Below, in pieces: positions 18,417 through 26,055 of a DNA stretch of 64,000 nucleotides (position 1 is its first letter; the number at the start of each line of letters is the position of its first letter). The translations under genes were made by a program, and so were the position numbers. Source of the DNA: Ruegeria sp. EL01 (GTDB taxonomy: Bacteria; Pseudomonadota; Alphaproteobacteria; Rhodobacterales; Rhodobacteraceae). Below the pieces are notes generated by a model, which made no database searches, was not told where the DNA came from, and saw nothing but the letters and a program-made list of their open reading frames with translations. The stretch covers positions 23,755-87,754 of the forward strand of contig NZ_OMPS01000003.1 of the NCBI RefSeq assembly GCF_900313035.1, in the 5' to 3' direction.

Positions 18417-19304
18417 ATGACAGAGGAGAAGACGAGCCCGCTGCGTGCGCGGATGATGGAAGATATGCGCATTCGTGGCATGTCACCGAAGACCCAGCAA
18501 GGCCAAATCAGGGCGGTCAGGTATTTGGTCGAGTTCATCGGGCGCTCACCCGATACGACGACACCGGACGAGTTGCGGGCTTATCAGCTTCACATGACCG
18601 ATAGCGGCGTCTCGACCGGCGTGTTCAATGCCAGGATCGTGTCGCTTCGGTTCTTCTTCGGGATGACCTGCGGGCGTGAAGAGATGAAGCGTTACATGCA
18701 GTTCCGGCGCAAGGCGAAGAAGCTGCCTGTTGTCTTGAGCGTCGAGGAGGTGAGCGACCTATTGGCGGCGGTTCCCGGACCAGGGCTGAAGTATCGCGCG
18801 GCCTTGGGGATCAGCTATGGCGCTGGCTTACGCGCATCTGAGGTCTGCAATCTCAAGATCAGCGATATCGACAGCGACCGGATGCTGATCCATGTGGATG
18901 AGGGCAAGAACGACAAAGACCGCAAGGCCATGCTGTCACCCGCCTTGCTTGATCTGCTGCGCGATTATTGGCGCGAGGCGCGGCCAGAGGGATGGTTGTT
19001 TCCGGGCAAACCCAAAATCATGGCTCTGTCGCCGCGCCAACTGAACCGCGCGTTCACCTCGGCCAAACATATGGCTGGGATCAACAGGCCCGCCATGCTG
19101 CATACGTTGCGCCACAGCTTCGCCACGCATCTGCTTGAGGCTGGAACCGACGTGCGGGTGATCCAAGTGCTTTTGGGTCATTCCAAACTCAGCACGACAG
19201 CGCGCTACACGCATGTTGCGACCAAAACCATTCGCGGTACCGTCAGCCCGTACGAGATGCTGGAGAAGCTGCAGGATCACACCGTCAGGCGGGGATTGGA
19301 GTAA
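18417..19304 (+). CDS. Tyrosine recombinase associated with IS91-type elements
   Basis: The 295-residue protein has an N-terminal SAM-like core-binding domain (about 1-100) and a catalytic domain with GAGLRASEVCNLKISDID (first Arg), LHTLRHSFATHLLEAG (HxxR), VLLGHSKLSTTARYTHVA (His and nucleophile Tyr). It closely resembles integrases that sit directly upstream of IS91-family transposases. Here that transposase begins 13 bp downstream but is cut off after about 43 codons. AGGAGG lies five bases before the ATG. Confidence 0.9.
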   Translation: MTEEKTSPLRARMMEDMRIRGMSPKTQQGQIRAVRYLVEFIGRSPDTTTPDELRAYQLHMTDSGVSTGVFNARIVSLRFFFGMTCGREEMKRYMQFRRKAKKLPVVLSVEEVSDLLAAVPGPGLKYRAALGISYGAGLRASEVCNLKISDIDSDRMLIHVDEGKNDKDRKAMLSPALLDLLRDYWREARPEGWLFPGKPKIMALSPRQLNRAFTSAKHMAGINRPAMLHTLRHSFATHLLEAGTDVRVIQVLLGHSKLSTTARYTHVATKTIRGTVSPYEMLEKLQDHTVRRGLE

Positions 19305-19316
19305 CGGCTCGGGCGG

Positions 19317-19445
19317 TTGTCGCGCCCACGGCTGGAGATCGCAGATATCTTTCGAAAGTTTGGTCCCGCATATCGACGGGCCAATGCAGGTCATGTCAGT
19401 CTCGGCCAACTTAAGGTGATGTCGGCGATAGAGGCCTGCCGAACC
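19317..19445 (+). pseudogene. IS91-family transposase, N-terminal stump
   Basis: Starting from a TTG, the frame reads SRPRLEIADIFRKFGPAYR, then ANAGHVSLGQLKVMSAIEACRT, the characteristic start of IS91-family transposases paired with the recombinase just upstream. Homology stops abruptly at about 19445, where an IS21 fragment on the other strand begins. The zinc-binding and HUH catalytic regions are gone. Confidence 0.8.
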
Positions 19446-19611
19446 CATCCAGCTTGGGCCGCCGGATCGGTGCTGACCGCCGGTAGCCGGGCGGGACCGA
19501 AAACGCCAAAATCTTGCGAACGCTGTCACGAGATATCCCGAAATGCCGGGCCGCTTCTCGCTGACTCATACCCTCGGCACAGGCCAGACGAACTTTACGA
19601 TACAAATCCAC
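19441..19611 (-). pseudogene. IS21-family istA, N-terminal stump
   Basis: The minus-strand frame from ATG at 19611 reads MDLYRKVRLACAEGMSQREA, then ARHFGISRDSVRKILAFSVP and PGYRRSAPIRRPKLDGF, the typical helix-turn-helix N-terminus of IS21 IstA. It ends exactly where the IS91 stump ends, so a deletion fused the two elements head to head. The integrase core and istB are absent. Confidence 0.8.
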
Positions 19612-19764
19612 GGAAAAGATCCTCCCGCCCCCCCTCCGTTACTAGAAGAAGGGCAAAGATGGACGACTTTTACGCCGCCCGCAGCAGGCTCATCCCGCCG
19701 CTACCGTGGTCGACTTTCTCACCGCCGTTCTCAGCTTTGTTGGGCCGTGCGATATTCTTGCGCG
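19612..19764. repeat. IS21 end with repeated terminal motifs
   Basis: Two 20-bp direct repeats with 16 of 20 identities, TGGACGACTTTTACGCCGCC (19660-19679) and TGGTCGACTTTCTCACCGCC (19707-19726), lie outside the istA start. IS21 ends carry multiple transposase-binding repeats in this position. The element boundary is probably close to 19740, just beyond the 3' end of the adjacent LysR gene. Confidence 0.5.
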
Positions 19765-20595
19765 CTAATTCACCAATACCTTCAGCAACAACTGATCGAG
19801 TGCGCTTTGCCGTCCGTTTGTGGCCAGAACGATCCTTCGTTCCGGTCCACTGTCGATTTCGGCAATGCTTAGGCCCGGCACCTGCGCAAGACCTCGCCAT
19901 CGGGGCAGGACGGCACGGCCCAGGCCGGACGCAGCAAGGATAGCAATCACCTGGGGGTCGTCCATCTCGCACGCGATCTCGGCTTTTGACATCTTGCGCT
20001 GGATGTAGTCCCACGCCAAACGCCCGCCCCAAGTCATGCGGTCGTAGACGATGATGCTGTCTGAGGCCGCTTCCCCATGCGCACCGACGAGGACGTATTG
20101 CTGCGTCTCAATCTCTTTCACACTCAGAGCCTTCGGGATCCCTTCGGGCGGACGCACCATCAAAGCCGCGTCTAGCTCCCCGGCCTTCAGCAAGGAGTAG
20201 AGGTCGCGCGACCCGCCGGGCACGATGGTCAGTGCGCTGCGCGGCGCGTGCGACGCCAGGTGTTGCAATATGCGTGAAGCATGATCCGTCAACGCCGTAG
20301 AGATTGCGCCGAGCCGGTAGGGGCCGCTCAGCCCGTCGGCATCGAGGTCGGCGGAAAGCAGGCGGGCGTCTTCCACGATGCGGCGCAGGCGCGGAACAAG
20401 GCGCTGACACGCCGCGGTTGGGCGCACCGTCTGGCCCGCCCTTTCGACCAAGGCAACATCCCACGACCGCTCCAAGGCCTGCACGCGCTGCGCAAGCGCT
20501 GTGGCGGTCAACCCTTGACGGCGTGCGGCCGCGGCGATTGATCCCTCTTCGATAACCATCAATAGGCTTTCAGCGAACCGTGTTTCCAAAACCAA
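19765..20595 (-). CDS. LysR-family regulator of the dehydrogenase/aminotransferase cluster
   Basis: The product has a LysR helix-turn-helix (about residues 3-60; ESLLMVIEEGSIAAAARRQG and TATALAQRVQALERSWDVAL) and an effector-binding domain to the C-terminus. No ATG lies at the expected place. A TTG at 20595 or 20589 preceded by AAAGGAAAA is the best start, giving about 275 residues. It is divergent from the 2-hydroxyacid dehydrogenase at 20685, the classic arrangement for a LysR regulator and its target. An IS21 stump abuts its 3' end but the coding sequence seems complete. Confidence 0.8.
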   Translation of the reverse strand: MVLETRFAESLLMVIEEGSIAAAARRQGLTATALAQRVQALERSWDVALVERAGQTVRPTAACQRLVPRLRRIVEDARLLSADLDADGLSGPYRLGAISTALTDHASRILQHLASHAPRSALTIVPGGSRDLYSLLKAGELDAALMVRPPEGIPKALSVKEIETQQYVLVGAHGEAASDSIIVYDRMTWGGRLAWDYIQRKMSKAEIACEMDDPQVIAILAASGLGRAVLPRWRGLAQVPGLSIAEIDSGPERRIVLATNGRQSALDQLLLKVLVN

Positions 20596-20684
20596 GTTTT
20601 CCTTTGCTTTGAATATCGAAGAACACGTTATTCCATCTGTTTTCCTCGTGATAGTTCTTTTGCAAAATCTAAGGAATACCGCCG
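20596..20684. promoter_or_regulatory. Divergent promoter region for LysR and dehydrogenase
   Basis: These 89 AT-rich bases separate the divergent starts and should contain the LysR-binding site. No T-N11-A palindrome could be assigned with confidence. Confidence 0.4.
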
Positions 20685-21647
20685 ATGCGCCAACAACAAT
20701 CAACCGATCCTGTCGTAGTCCCCTTCCTCTCGCGCGCAGACAAAGCAGAGCGCGAGCGCTGGATCGCGGCCCTGGGTCCGAACTTGCATCCCAATAAAAT
20801 CGTGGCGAATGAAGACCTGTCTTCGGACGACCGCCGCGCGGCGCGCTTCGCAATTGTTGCCAACCCAGAGCCTGACGAAGTCGCCGCCCTGCCGAACCTC
20901 GTCTGGGTGCAGAGCCTCTGGGCCGGGGTTGAGGGGCTCTTAAGATCCCTGCCGGAACACATCGGCATCGCCAGGCTCGTCGATCCCAACCTCGCATGCA
21001 CAATGGCGGAAGCGGTGCTGGCCTGGACGCTCTACTTGCATCGCGACATGCCCGCCTATGCGCGCCAACAGACACGTGGGCTTTGGCAACAAAGAGATTA
21101 TCGAGCTCCGAAGGAGGTCGGTGTTGGCCTGCTGGGCCTGGGCGAACTCGGCCGTGCGAGCGCTGCGCTGCTGTCACGCCATGGCTACCGAACGATGGGA
21201 TGGGCGCGCAGCCCCAAGGACCTCCCGGGCGTGGAGACGTTTCACGGCGCATCGGGCCTCGACGACATGCTGGCGCAAACGGATATTGCCGTAATCCTTC
21301 TTCCGCTGACGCCACAGACGGAGGGATTAGTGAACGCTGAGCGGTTGGGACACATGCCCAACGGCGGTGCGGGCATCAATTTCGGGCGCGGTCCGGTACT
21401 GGACACCAACGCGCTCGTGGCTGCGCTTGATGAAGGTCGCTTGTCTCATGCTGTGCTCGACGTCTTCGAGACCGAGCCATTGCCGCCGGATGATCCGCTC
21501 TGGCGGCATTCTGGAATTACGGTGTTGCCGCATATCTCGGCACCAACCGGGCGCGACAGCGCGGCCGCCATCGCGTCCGCAGCGATCCACGCTTTCGTAG
21601 AGACGGGCGCAATGCCGAACTTCGTCGATCGCAAACGTGGCTACTGA
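20685..21647 (+). CDS. D-isomer 2-hydroxyacid dehydrogenase (glyoxylate/hydroxypyruvate reductase A type)
   Basis: The 320-residue protein has the NAD(P) motif GVGLLGLGELGRASAALLSRHGY (about 146-168), the substrate Arg in NFGRGPVLDTNALVAAL, the Glu in DVFETEPLPPDDPLW and the catalytic His in VLPHISAPT. The short N-terminal catalytic domain with WVQSLWAGVEGLL is typical of the GhrA branch. It should reduce a 2-oxo acid (or oxidise the D-hydroxy acid). It is followed by an aminotransferase 25 bp downstream, so together they could interconvert an amino acid, its oxo acid and its hydroxy acid. Confidence 0.85.
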   Translation: MRQQQSTDPVVVPFLSRADKAERERWIAALGPNLHPNKIVANEDLSSDDRRAARFAIVANPEPDEVAALPNLVWVQSLWAGVEGLLRSLPEHIGIARLVDPNLACTMAEAVLAWTLYLHRDMPAYARQQTRGLWQQRDYRAPKEVGVGLLGLGELGRASAALLSRHGYRTMGWARSPKDLPGVETFHGASGLDDMLAQTDIAVILLPLTPQTEGLVNAERLGHMPNGGAGINFGRGPVLDTNALVAALDEGRLSHAVLDVFETEPLPPDDPLWRHSGITVLPHISAPTGRDSAAAIASAAIHAFVETGAMPNFVDRKRGY

Positions 21648-21672
21648 CACCAATCAAAGGACAACCTATACT

Positions 21673-22893
21673 ATGACCATTCAGACAGTTTTCGAGGCGA
21701 TGCGGACGGATGCCGCTCCGGGGCAAGAGGTTCGCGCAGCCGATGGCTTGCCACCCGAGGCCACAGGCGAGACGCTGCGAGGCAGCCCGGTCGACTTTTC
21801 GCATGGAGACGTGGACGCGCATCCGCCGACGCCAGGGGCCCGCGAGACATGGTTAAACGGCTTTTCTGCGGGAGGACGGCAGGCCTACACAGAGTATCGC
21901 GGCGACGCTGATCTGCGCAACGTCCTCGCAGGACGTCTTGCTGCATTCACCGGCGCGCCAGTCAACGGCAGAGAGGGGCTGATCCTGACACCGGGCACGC
22001 AGGGCGCGCTTTTTCTCGCCATGGGGGCCTGTGTCACGCGTGGGACCAAGGTGGCTGTTCTAGAACCAGACTACTTTGCCAATCGCAAAATGGCGGTGTT
22101 CCTAGGCGGAGAGGTCGTGCCAGTCCCTTTTCTATACGGGCCCTCAGCTGAGCAGGCCGGGCAGCAAAACGGCCCCGACCTGAACGCGCTTGAAGCGGCT
22201 TTCGCGGACGGCGTAAAGGTGCTGATCTACTCGACCCCGAATAACCCAACCGGGGCTGTCACCGGATCAGAGGTCACGGCCCGGATCGCCAGTCTCGCCG
22301 CGCATCACGGTGTGGCCGTGATCGTCGATCAACTTTATGCACGGATGCTCTACCCGGGCGAAACCTTCACTCATCTGCGCGCCTTACCGGAGGCGCCGGC
22401 CTCCGTGATCACGGTGATGGGCCCGTCGAAGACTGAGTCGCTCAGCGGTTTTCGCCTCGGTGCCGCGTTCGGGTCACCAGAGCTGATCGACCGGATGGAG
22501 AAGCTCCAGGCCATCGTGTCGCTCCGGGCGGCTGGCTATAGCCAAGCCGCGCTGCAAACATGGTTTGATGAACCCGAGGGATGGATGGGTGCCCGAATTG
22601 AGGATCATCGGGCGATCCGGGATGACCTGCTTAAGCTGTTTCACGACGCGGGGTGGGAGGCCACTCCACCGCAGGCGGGCAGCTACCTCTATCCCCGACT
22701 GCCTCCGCTCTCGGTTGATTTGGGAACCTTCACGCACCTCCTACGCTTTCAAGCCGCGGTCATCGTGACGCCTGGGACGGAGTTCGCCGCCGCGGACATC
22801 GACCGGATCCGACTAAACTTCTCGCAGGATCATGCGGCGGCCGTTGCAGCAGCCGGTCGGATTGTCGCTCTTGCCAAACGGTACGCGGCATGA
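21673..22893 (+). CDS. PLP-dependent class I/II aminotransferase
   Basis: From the ATG at 21673 the protein is 406 residues. Fold-type I landmarks are GTQGALFLAMGA (cofactor phosphate region), YSTPNNPTGAVT, VIVDQLYARMLYPGE and the Schiff-base Lys in GPSKTESLSGFRLG; the C-terminal Arg lies in DRIRLNFSQD. Amino-donor specificity is not evident. It is co-directional with the dehydrogenase, probably in one transcription unit under the divergent LysR. An earlier in-frame start at 21637 would overlap the upstream gene and adds a non-conserved Thr-rich tail. Confidence 0.85.
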   Translation: MTIQTVFEAMRTDAAPGQEVRAADGLPPEATGETLRGSPVDFSHGDVDAHPPTPGARETWLNGFSAGGRQAYTEYRGDADLRNVLAGRLAAFTGAPVNGREGLILTPGTQGALFLAMGACVTRGTKVAVLEPDYFANRKMAVFLGGEVVPVPFLYGPSAEQAGQQNGPDLNALEAAFADGVKVLIYSTPNNPTGAVTGSEVTARIASLAAHHGVAVIVDQLYARMLYPGETFTHLRALPEAPASVITVMGPSKTESLSGFRLGAAFGSPELIDRMEKLQAIVSLRAAGYSQAALQTWFDEPEGWMGARIEDHRAIRDDLLKLFHDAGWEATPPQAGSYLYPRLPPLSVDLGTFTHLLRFQAAVIVTPGTEFAAADIDRIRLNFSQDHAAAVAAAGRIVALAKRYAA

Positions 22894-22957
22894 CGTTGGA
22901 TCCCCGACCCCAGGGGCTTTACCGCCCCGCCGTTCGCCATGGGGCGCTTATCTGGAC

Positions 22958-23766
22958 GGTATTGCCAAGTTGTTCGTGCTGAGTGATCCAGCTAAGTCGC
23001 GCTTATGAACATGCCAACGATTATGCCGCGCCTGAAGGGTTTTCGCTTTCCTCGAGAGATCATTGCTTATGCGGTTTGGGCTTACCACCGCTTTGCGCTG
23101 AGCACAGCTGACGTCGAGGATCTTTTAGCTGCGAGGGGCGTGATCGTCAGCCGGGAAGCAGTTCGGCAGTGGGTCAATCGCTTTGGTCGACACTTTGCAG
23201 ATTGCATCAGGCGCGATCGTCCACGGCCGAATGACAAGTGGCACATGGACGAAGTCGTGATCATGATCGGTGGCAAGAAGCACTGGTTGAGGCGCGCGAT
23301 CGCCGCAAATGGCGACACGCTCGACATTCTCGTGCAGACTCGCCGAAACGCCAAAGCTGCAAAGCGCTTCTTCAAAGGGCTGGTTGCCAAATTTGGCGAA
23401 CCGAGGATGGTCATAACTGACAAATTGCGCAGTTATGTCAAACCGATCAAAATTCTGGCGCCGGACGCTGACCATCGTGCCCACAAAGGTCTCAACAACG
23501 CGATCGAAGTCTCGCACCGACCGACTCGCAAAAGAGAGAAGCTATTCGGCAAGTTCAAGTCTCACATACAGGCTCAGATATTTCTGTCTGCGCATGACCA
23601 AATCAACCTGATCTTCCGTCCCCGCCGATATCAACTCACCGCAATCTCACACCGCCACGCTCGTTCCGACGCATTCAACCTCTGGGATGAATATACTGCT
23701 GAAATGATGGCTTGATCCTGCGTTTGCCAGTACCTCACATGCTCAGGTCAACAACTTGGCAATACC
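22958..23766 (+). mobile_element. IS6-family insertion sequence (intact), abutting an inverted partial copy
   Basis: The ends GGTATTGCCAAGTTGTT (22958-22974) and AACAACTTGGCAATACC (23750-23766) are perfect inverted repeats around one full transposase. Immediately after the right end begins a 297-bp inverted partial copy of the same element, which finishes with the same terminal repeat at 24047-24063. Confidence 0.9.
23005..23715 (+). CDS. IS6-family transposase
   Basis: The 236-residue transposase has a helix-turn-helix (ADVEDLLAARGVIVSREAVRQWVNRFG), Asp in KWHMDEVVIMIGG, Asp in RMVITDKLRSY and Glu in NAIEVSHRPTRKREK, plus the C-terminal FNLWDEYTAEMMA. All DDE residues are present, so the enzyme should be functional. 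Confidence 0.9.
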   Translation: MNMPTIMPRLKGFRFPREIIAYAVWAYHRFALSTADVEDLLAARGVIVSREAVRQWVNRFGRHFADCIRRDRPRPNDKWHMDEVVIMIGGKKHWLRRAIAANGDTLDILVQTRRNAKAAKRFFKGLVAKFGEPRMVITDKLRSYVKPIKILAPDADHRAHKGLNNAIEVSHRPTRKREKLFGKFKSHIQAQIFLSAHDQINLIFRPRRYQLTAISHRHARSDAFNLWDEYTAEMMA

Positions 23767-24063
23767 CTTCGTCCATATGCCACTTGTCGTTGGGCAGTGG
23801 GCGATCGCGCCTGATGCAATCTGCAAAGTGTCGACCAAAGCGATTGACCCACTGCCGAACTGCTTCCCGGCTGACGATCACGCCCCTCGCAGCTAAAAGA
23901 TCCTCGACGTCAGCTGTGCTCAACGCAAAGCGATGGTAGGCCCAAACCGCGTAAGCAATGATCTCACGAGGAAAGCGAAAACCCTTCAGGCGTGGCATGA
24001 TCGTTGGGATGTTCATTAGCGCGGCATAGCTGAGTCACTCAGCCCGAACAACTTGGCAATACC
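23767..24063 (-). pseudogene. Inverted 5' remnant of the same IS6 element
   Basis: On the minus strand from ATG at 24016 the first 83 codons repeat the neighbouring transposase almost exactly (NIPTIMPRLKGFRFPREIIA...NDKWHMDE) with only conservative differences. They break precisely at the terminal repeat of the intact copy. The outer terminal repeat lies at 24047-24063. This head-to-head structure is expected after intramolecular IS6 transposition into a sister copy. Confidence 0.85.
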
Positions 24064-24261
24064 TACGGTGGCGCAGCGGGCTTACCGCTGATGTGGCATC
24101 AGCCATGGGATGGTCTCCTGATAAAGGTTGGTCTCAGCAACCAAACCTTCCCACCAGGGGGCCATTCCCGCCGATAGCTACTCCCCTCCCGCGTCAGCGG
24201 GTTCGTTCAATCCCTTTTGTCAACACGGCCTAGCGCAACGAACCCGGCAGCCTTTCAAGCC

Positions 24262-25170
24262 TCATGCCTGTTCCCAAGCTGGGGCCTTGCCGATGCGTTC
24301 GATCAAATAGTCCATGAAAACACGGACTTTGGCAGTTAACACGTTTGATTTAGGATATACCAGCCAAAGCACGGACTGATCGTCGATTTCGAACTCGGGC
24401 AGCACTCTGACGAGAGATCCTTCGCGTAATTCACTGTGTATGCTCCATAGCGAATTAAAGGATATTCCGGCCCCGCAGACCGTCGCAATCTTTTGAGCCT
24501 GACCATCATTAATGATCAGACGGCAATCTGCGAGCTGTGGGTCAAACAGGCCGGTTCTGCCATCCTTTGCTTTGAGTCTGCGTGCTAAATGACTCTGGAA
24601 CCCGATCAGTGTATGTTCCTTAAGATCCACGGGTTCTTGCGGAACGCCGTGGCGGTCCAGATAATTGGGGGCAGCACAGAGAATACGTGAGTCATCTGCC
24701 AGTTTACGTGCCTTGAGGCTGGAATCTGCCAGCGTGGAATTACGCAGCGCCAGATCGAAACTCCCATCAATCAGTTCATAGACACGATCAGAGAGCTGTA
24801 TCTCCAGTTTGACCTTGGGGTGTGCTTCCAGGAACTCGGCCAACAGGGGCGCGATGTACATCTTCGAAAACCCACTGGGTGCTGTGAACCGTATCGTTCC
24901 GCTGGCCTCCGGGGTATCCACTCCGAGAGCCGCCCGTGCCGCCTGCTCCTGCACGAGCAGTTCTCTTGCGTATGGCAAGAACTCTGCTCCTGCCATTGAA
25001 AGCCTGACTCTGCGTGTTGAGCGACGCAAGAGGTCGCACCCGAGTTGTTTTTCAAGTTTCGCAAGCCTCGCACTGGCAACAGCAGGTGCCAGACCAAGAT
25101 CGTGACCGGCCTTGCTGATGTTTAGTGTCTCAGCCGCTTTAACAAAAAGTCGAACATTTTCCAAGTTCAT
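24262..25170 (-). CDS. LysR-family transcriptional regulator
   Basis: From ATG at 25170 the protein is 302 residues. The helix-turn-helix (NLENVRLFVKAAETLNISKAGHDLGLAPAVASARLAKLEKQLGCDLL) is followed by the RSTRRVRLSMAGAEFL linker helix and a type-2 periplasmic-like effector domain. It resembles the CrgA/DsdC-type branch by its TIRFTAPSGFSKMYIAPLL segment. The frame is open upstream of the ATG, but that stretch is AT-rich and non-conserved. It is divergent from the gene at 25352, which it may regulate together with the RTX-Hint gene. Confidence 0.85.
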   Translation of the reverse strand: MNLENVRLFVKAAETLNISKAGHDLGLAPAVASARLAKLEKQLGCDLLRRSTRRVRLSMAGAEFLPYARELLVQEQAARAALGVDTPEASGTIRFTAPSGFSKMYIAPLLAEFLEAHPKVKLEIQLSDRVYELIDGSFDLALRNSTLADSSLKARKLADDSRILCAAPNYLDRHGVPQEPVDLKEHTLIGFQSHLARRLKAKDGRTGLFDPQLADCRLIINDGQAQKIATVCGAGISFNSLWSIHSELREGSLVRVLPEFEIDDQSVLWLVYPKSNVLTAKVRVFMDYLIERIGKAPAWEQA

Positions 25171-25351
25171 AATTATATCCAAATAACGAATTCTGAATAC
25201 ACCTTTTGCCAGTTTAAAGTGCATACTAGAACTGTACTCTACCTTAACGACAATAAGGTGACCGAAGCTCTCATTAGTAAGTTTAACTGTCACGACGTCA
25301 ATGCATCTAGCGAGTTGTTTTCGCTGGTGTTGGTTTTGGTGAAGGGGAATA

Positions 25352-25945
25352 GTGATGATGGCTGTTTTGGCTGCAGTCGAAGTCGGTTTGTCTGTAAAAG
25401 AATGCCACCGCGAGTGGCGGGATGATCCTGATTTCGAAGAAAGCCGTTTTGACAACGGCCCAAGTTGTCAAGAGATTGTTCTAGAGGTTTCCACGCATCC
25501 AATTGCAGTGGGCAGCTGCCAATTGCTTGATCTTTCTGACGTTTCGGTCAGCTCCGGTGTGATGGAAGGGAACACTCTGGAAACCATTGATGATATTGTA
25601 CTCGATGACGTGTTCAGATTTTGCTCGAACTCACTCAACGAACCTCAATTTGGCCTGTTCGAAGGTCAATACTTTCTGTGCCTGACGAGCAACTCCAGAA
25701 CCTTTAAAGCGGTCGGAGAAGTTGTTTTCATGGATGAACTTGGGTTGCCCATGTTCGGACACATCGTGCGTCTGGAATGGGGGTGTCAAGAGCGCGTCTC
25801 ACTCACGCTTCCATGCTCGCTGAGCGCAGAGCGAGAATACAGGTTGATCCATGTCTCGCAGCTTGAGGACAATGTAATTGATCCATCGGACAATCCGGCT
25901 GCTTACTCGATCATTCGCGGTTTGCCTTCTTCTGGTTGTCTCTAA
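25352..25945 (+). CDS. Hypothetical protein preceding the RTX-Hint gene
   Basis: A protein of up to 197 residues starting at GTG 25352 or one of the two ATGs immediately after, with AAGGGG just upstream. It has no signal peptide or transmembrane helix, and is acidic with several Cys residues. The middle shows beta-rich segments (FCLTSNSRTFKAVGEVVFMDELGLPMFGHIVRLEWG, REYRLIHVSQLED). It was not recognised as a known family. It lies 110 bp before the RTX-Hint gene in the same direction, so it could be a chaperone or regulator for that exoprotein; this is inference from position only. Confidence 0.6.
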   Translation: MMMAVLAAVEVGLSVKECHREWRDDPDFEESRFDNGPSCQEIVLEVSTHPIAVGSCQLLDLSDVSVSSGVMEGNTLETIDDIVLDDVFRFCSNSLNEPQFGLFEGQYFLCLTSNSRTFKAVGEVVFMDELGLPMFGHIVRLEWGCQERVSLTLPCSLSAEREYRLIHVSQLEDNVIDPSDNPAAYSIIRGLPSSGCL

Positions 25946-26055
25946 GCCGGGGTTGCAACAGATGCGCGCTGCAAAGGAACAAGAACAACTAATTTCGCTT
26001 CAGACGAATTCGACACAGGCAACGCAATAGCCGTCATTAAGATTGGGAGGACTAA

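Noticed and set aside
20596..21315. N-terminal extension of the LysR gene to 516 codons
   Set aside because: The extension is antisense to the 2-hydroxyacid dehydrogenase and has no LysR homology; the regulator starts at a TTG near 20595.
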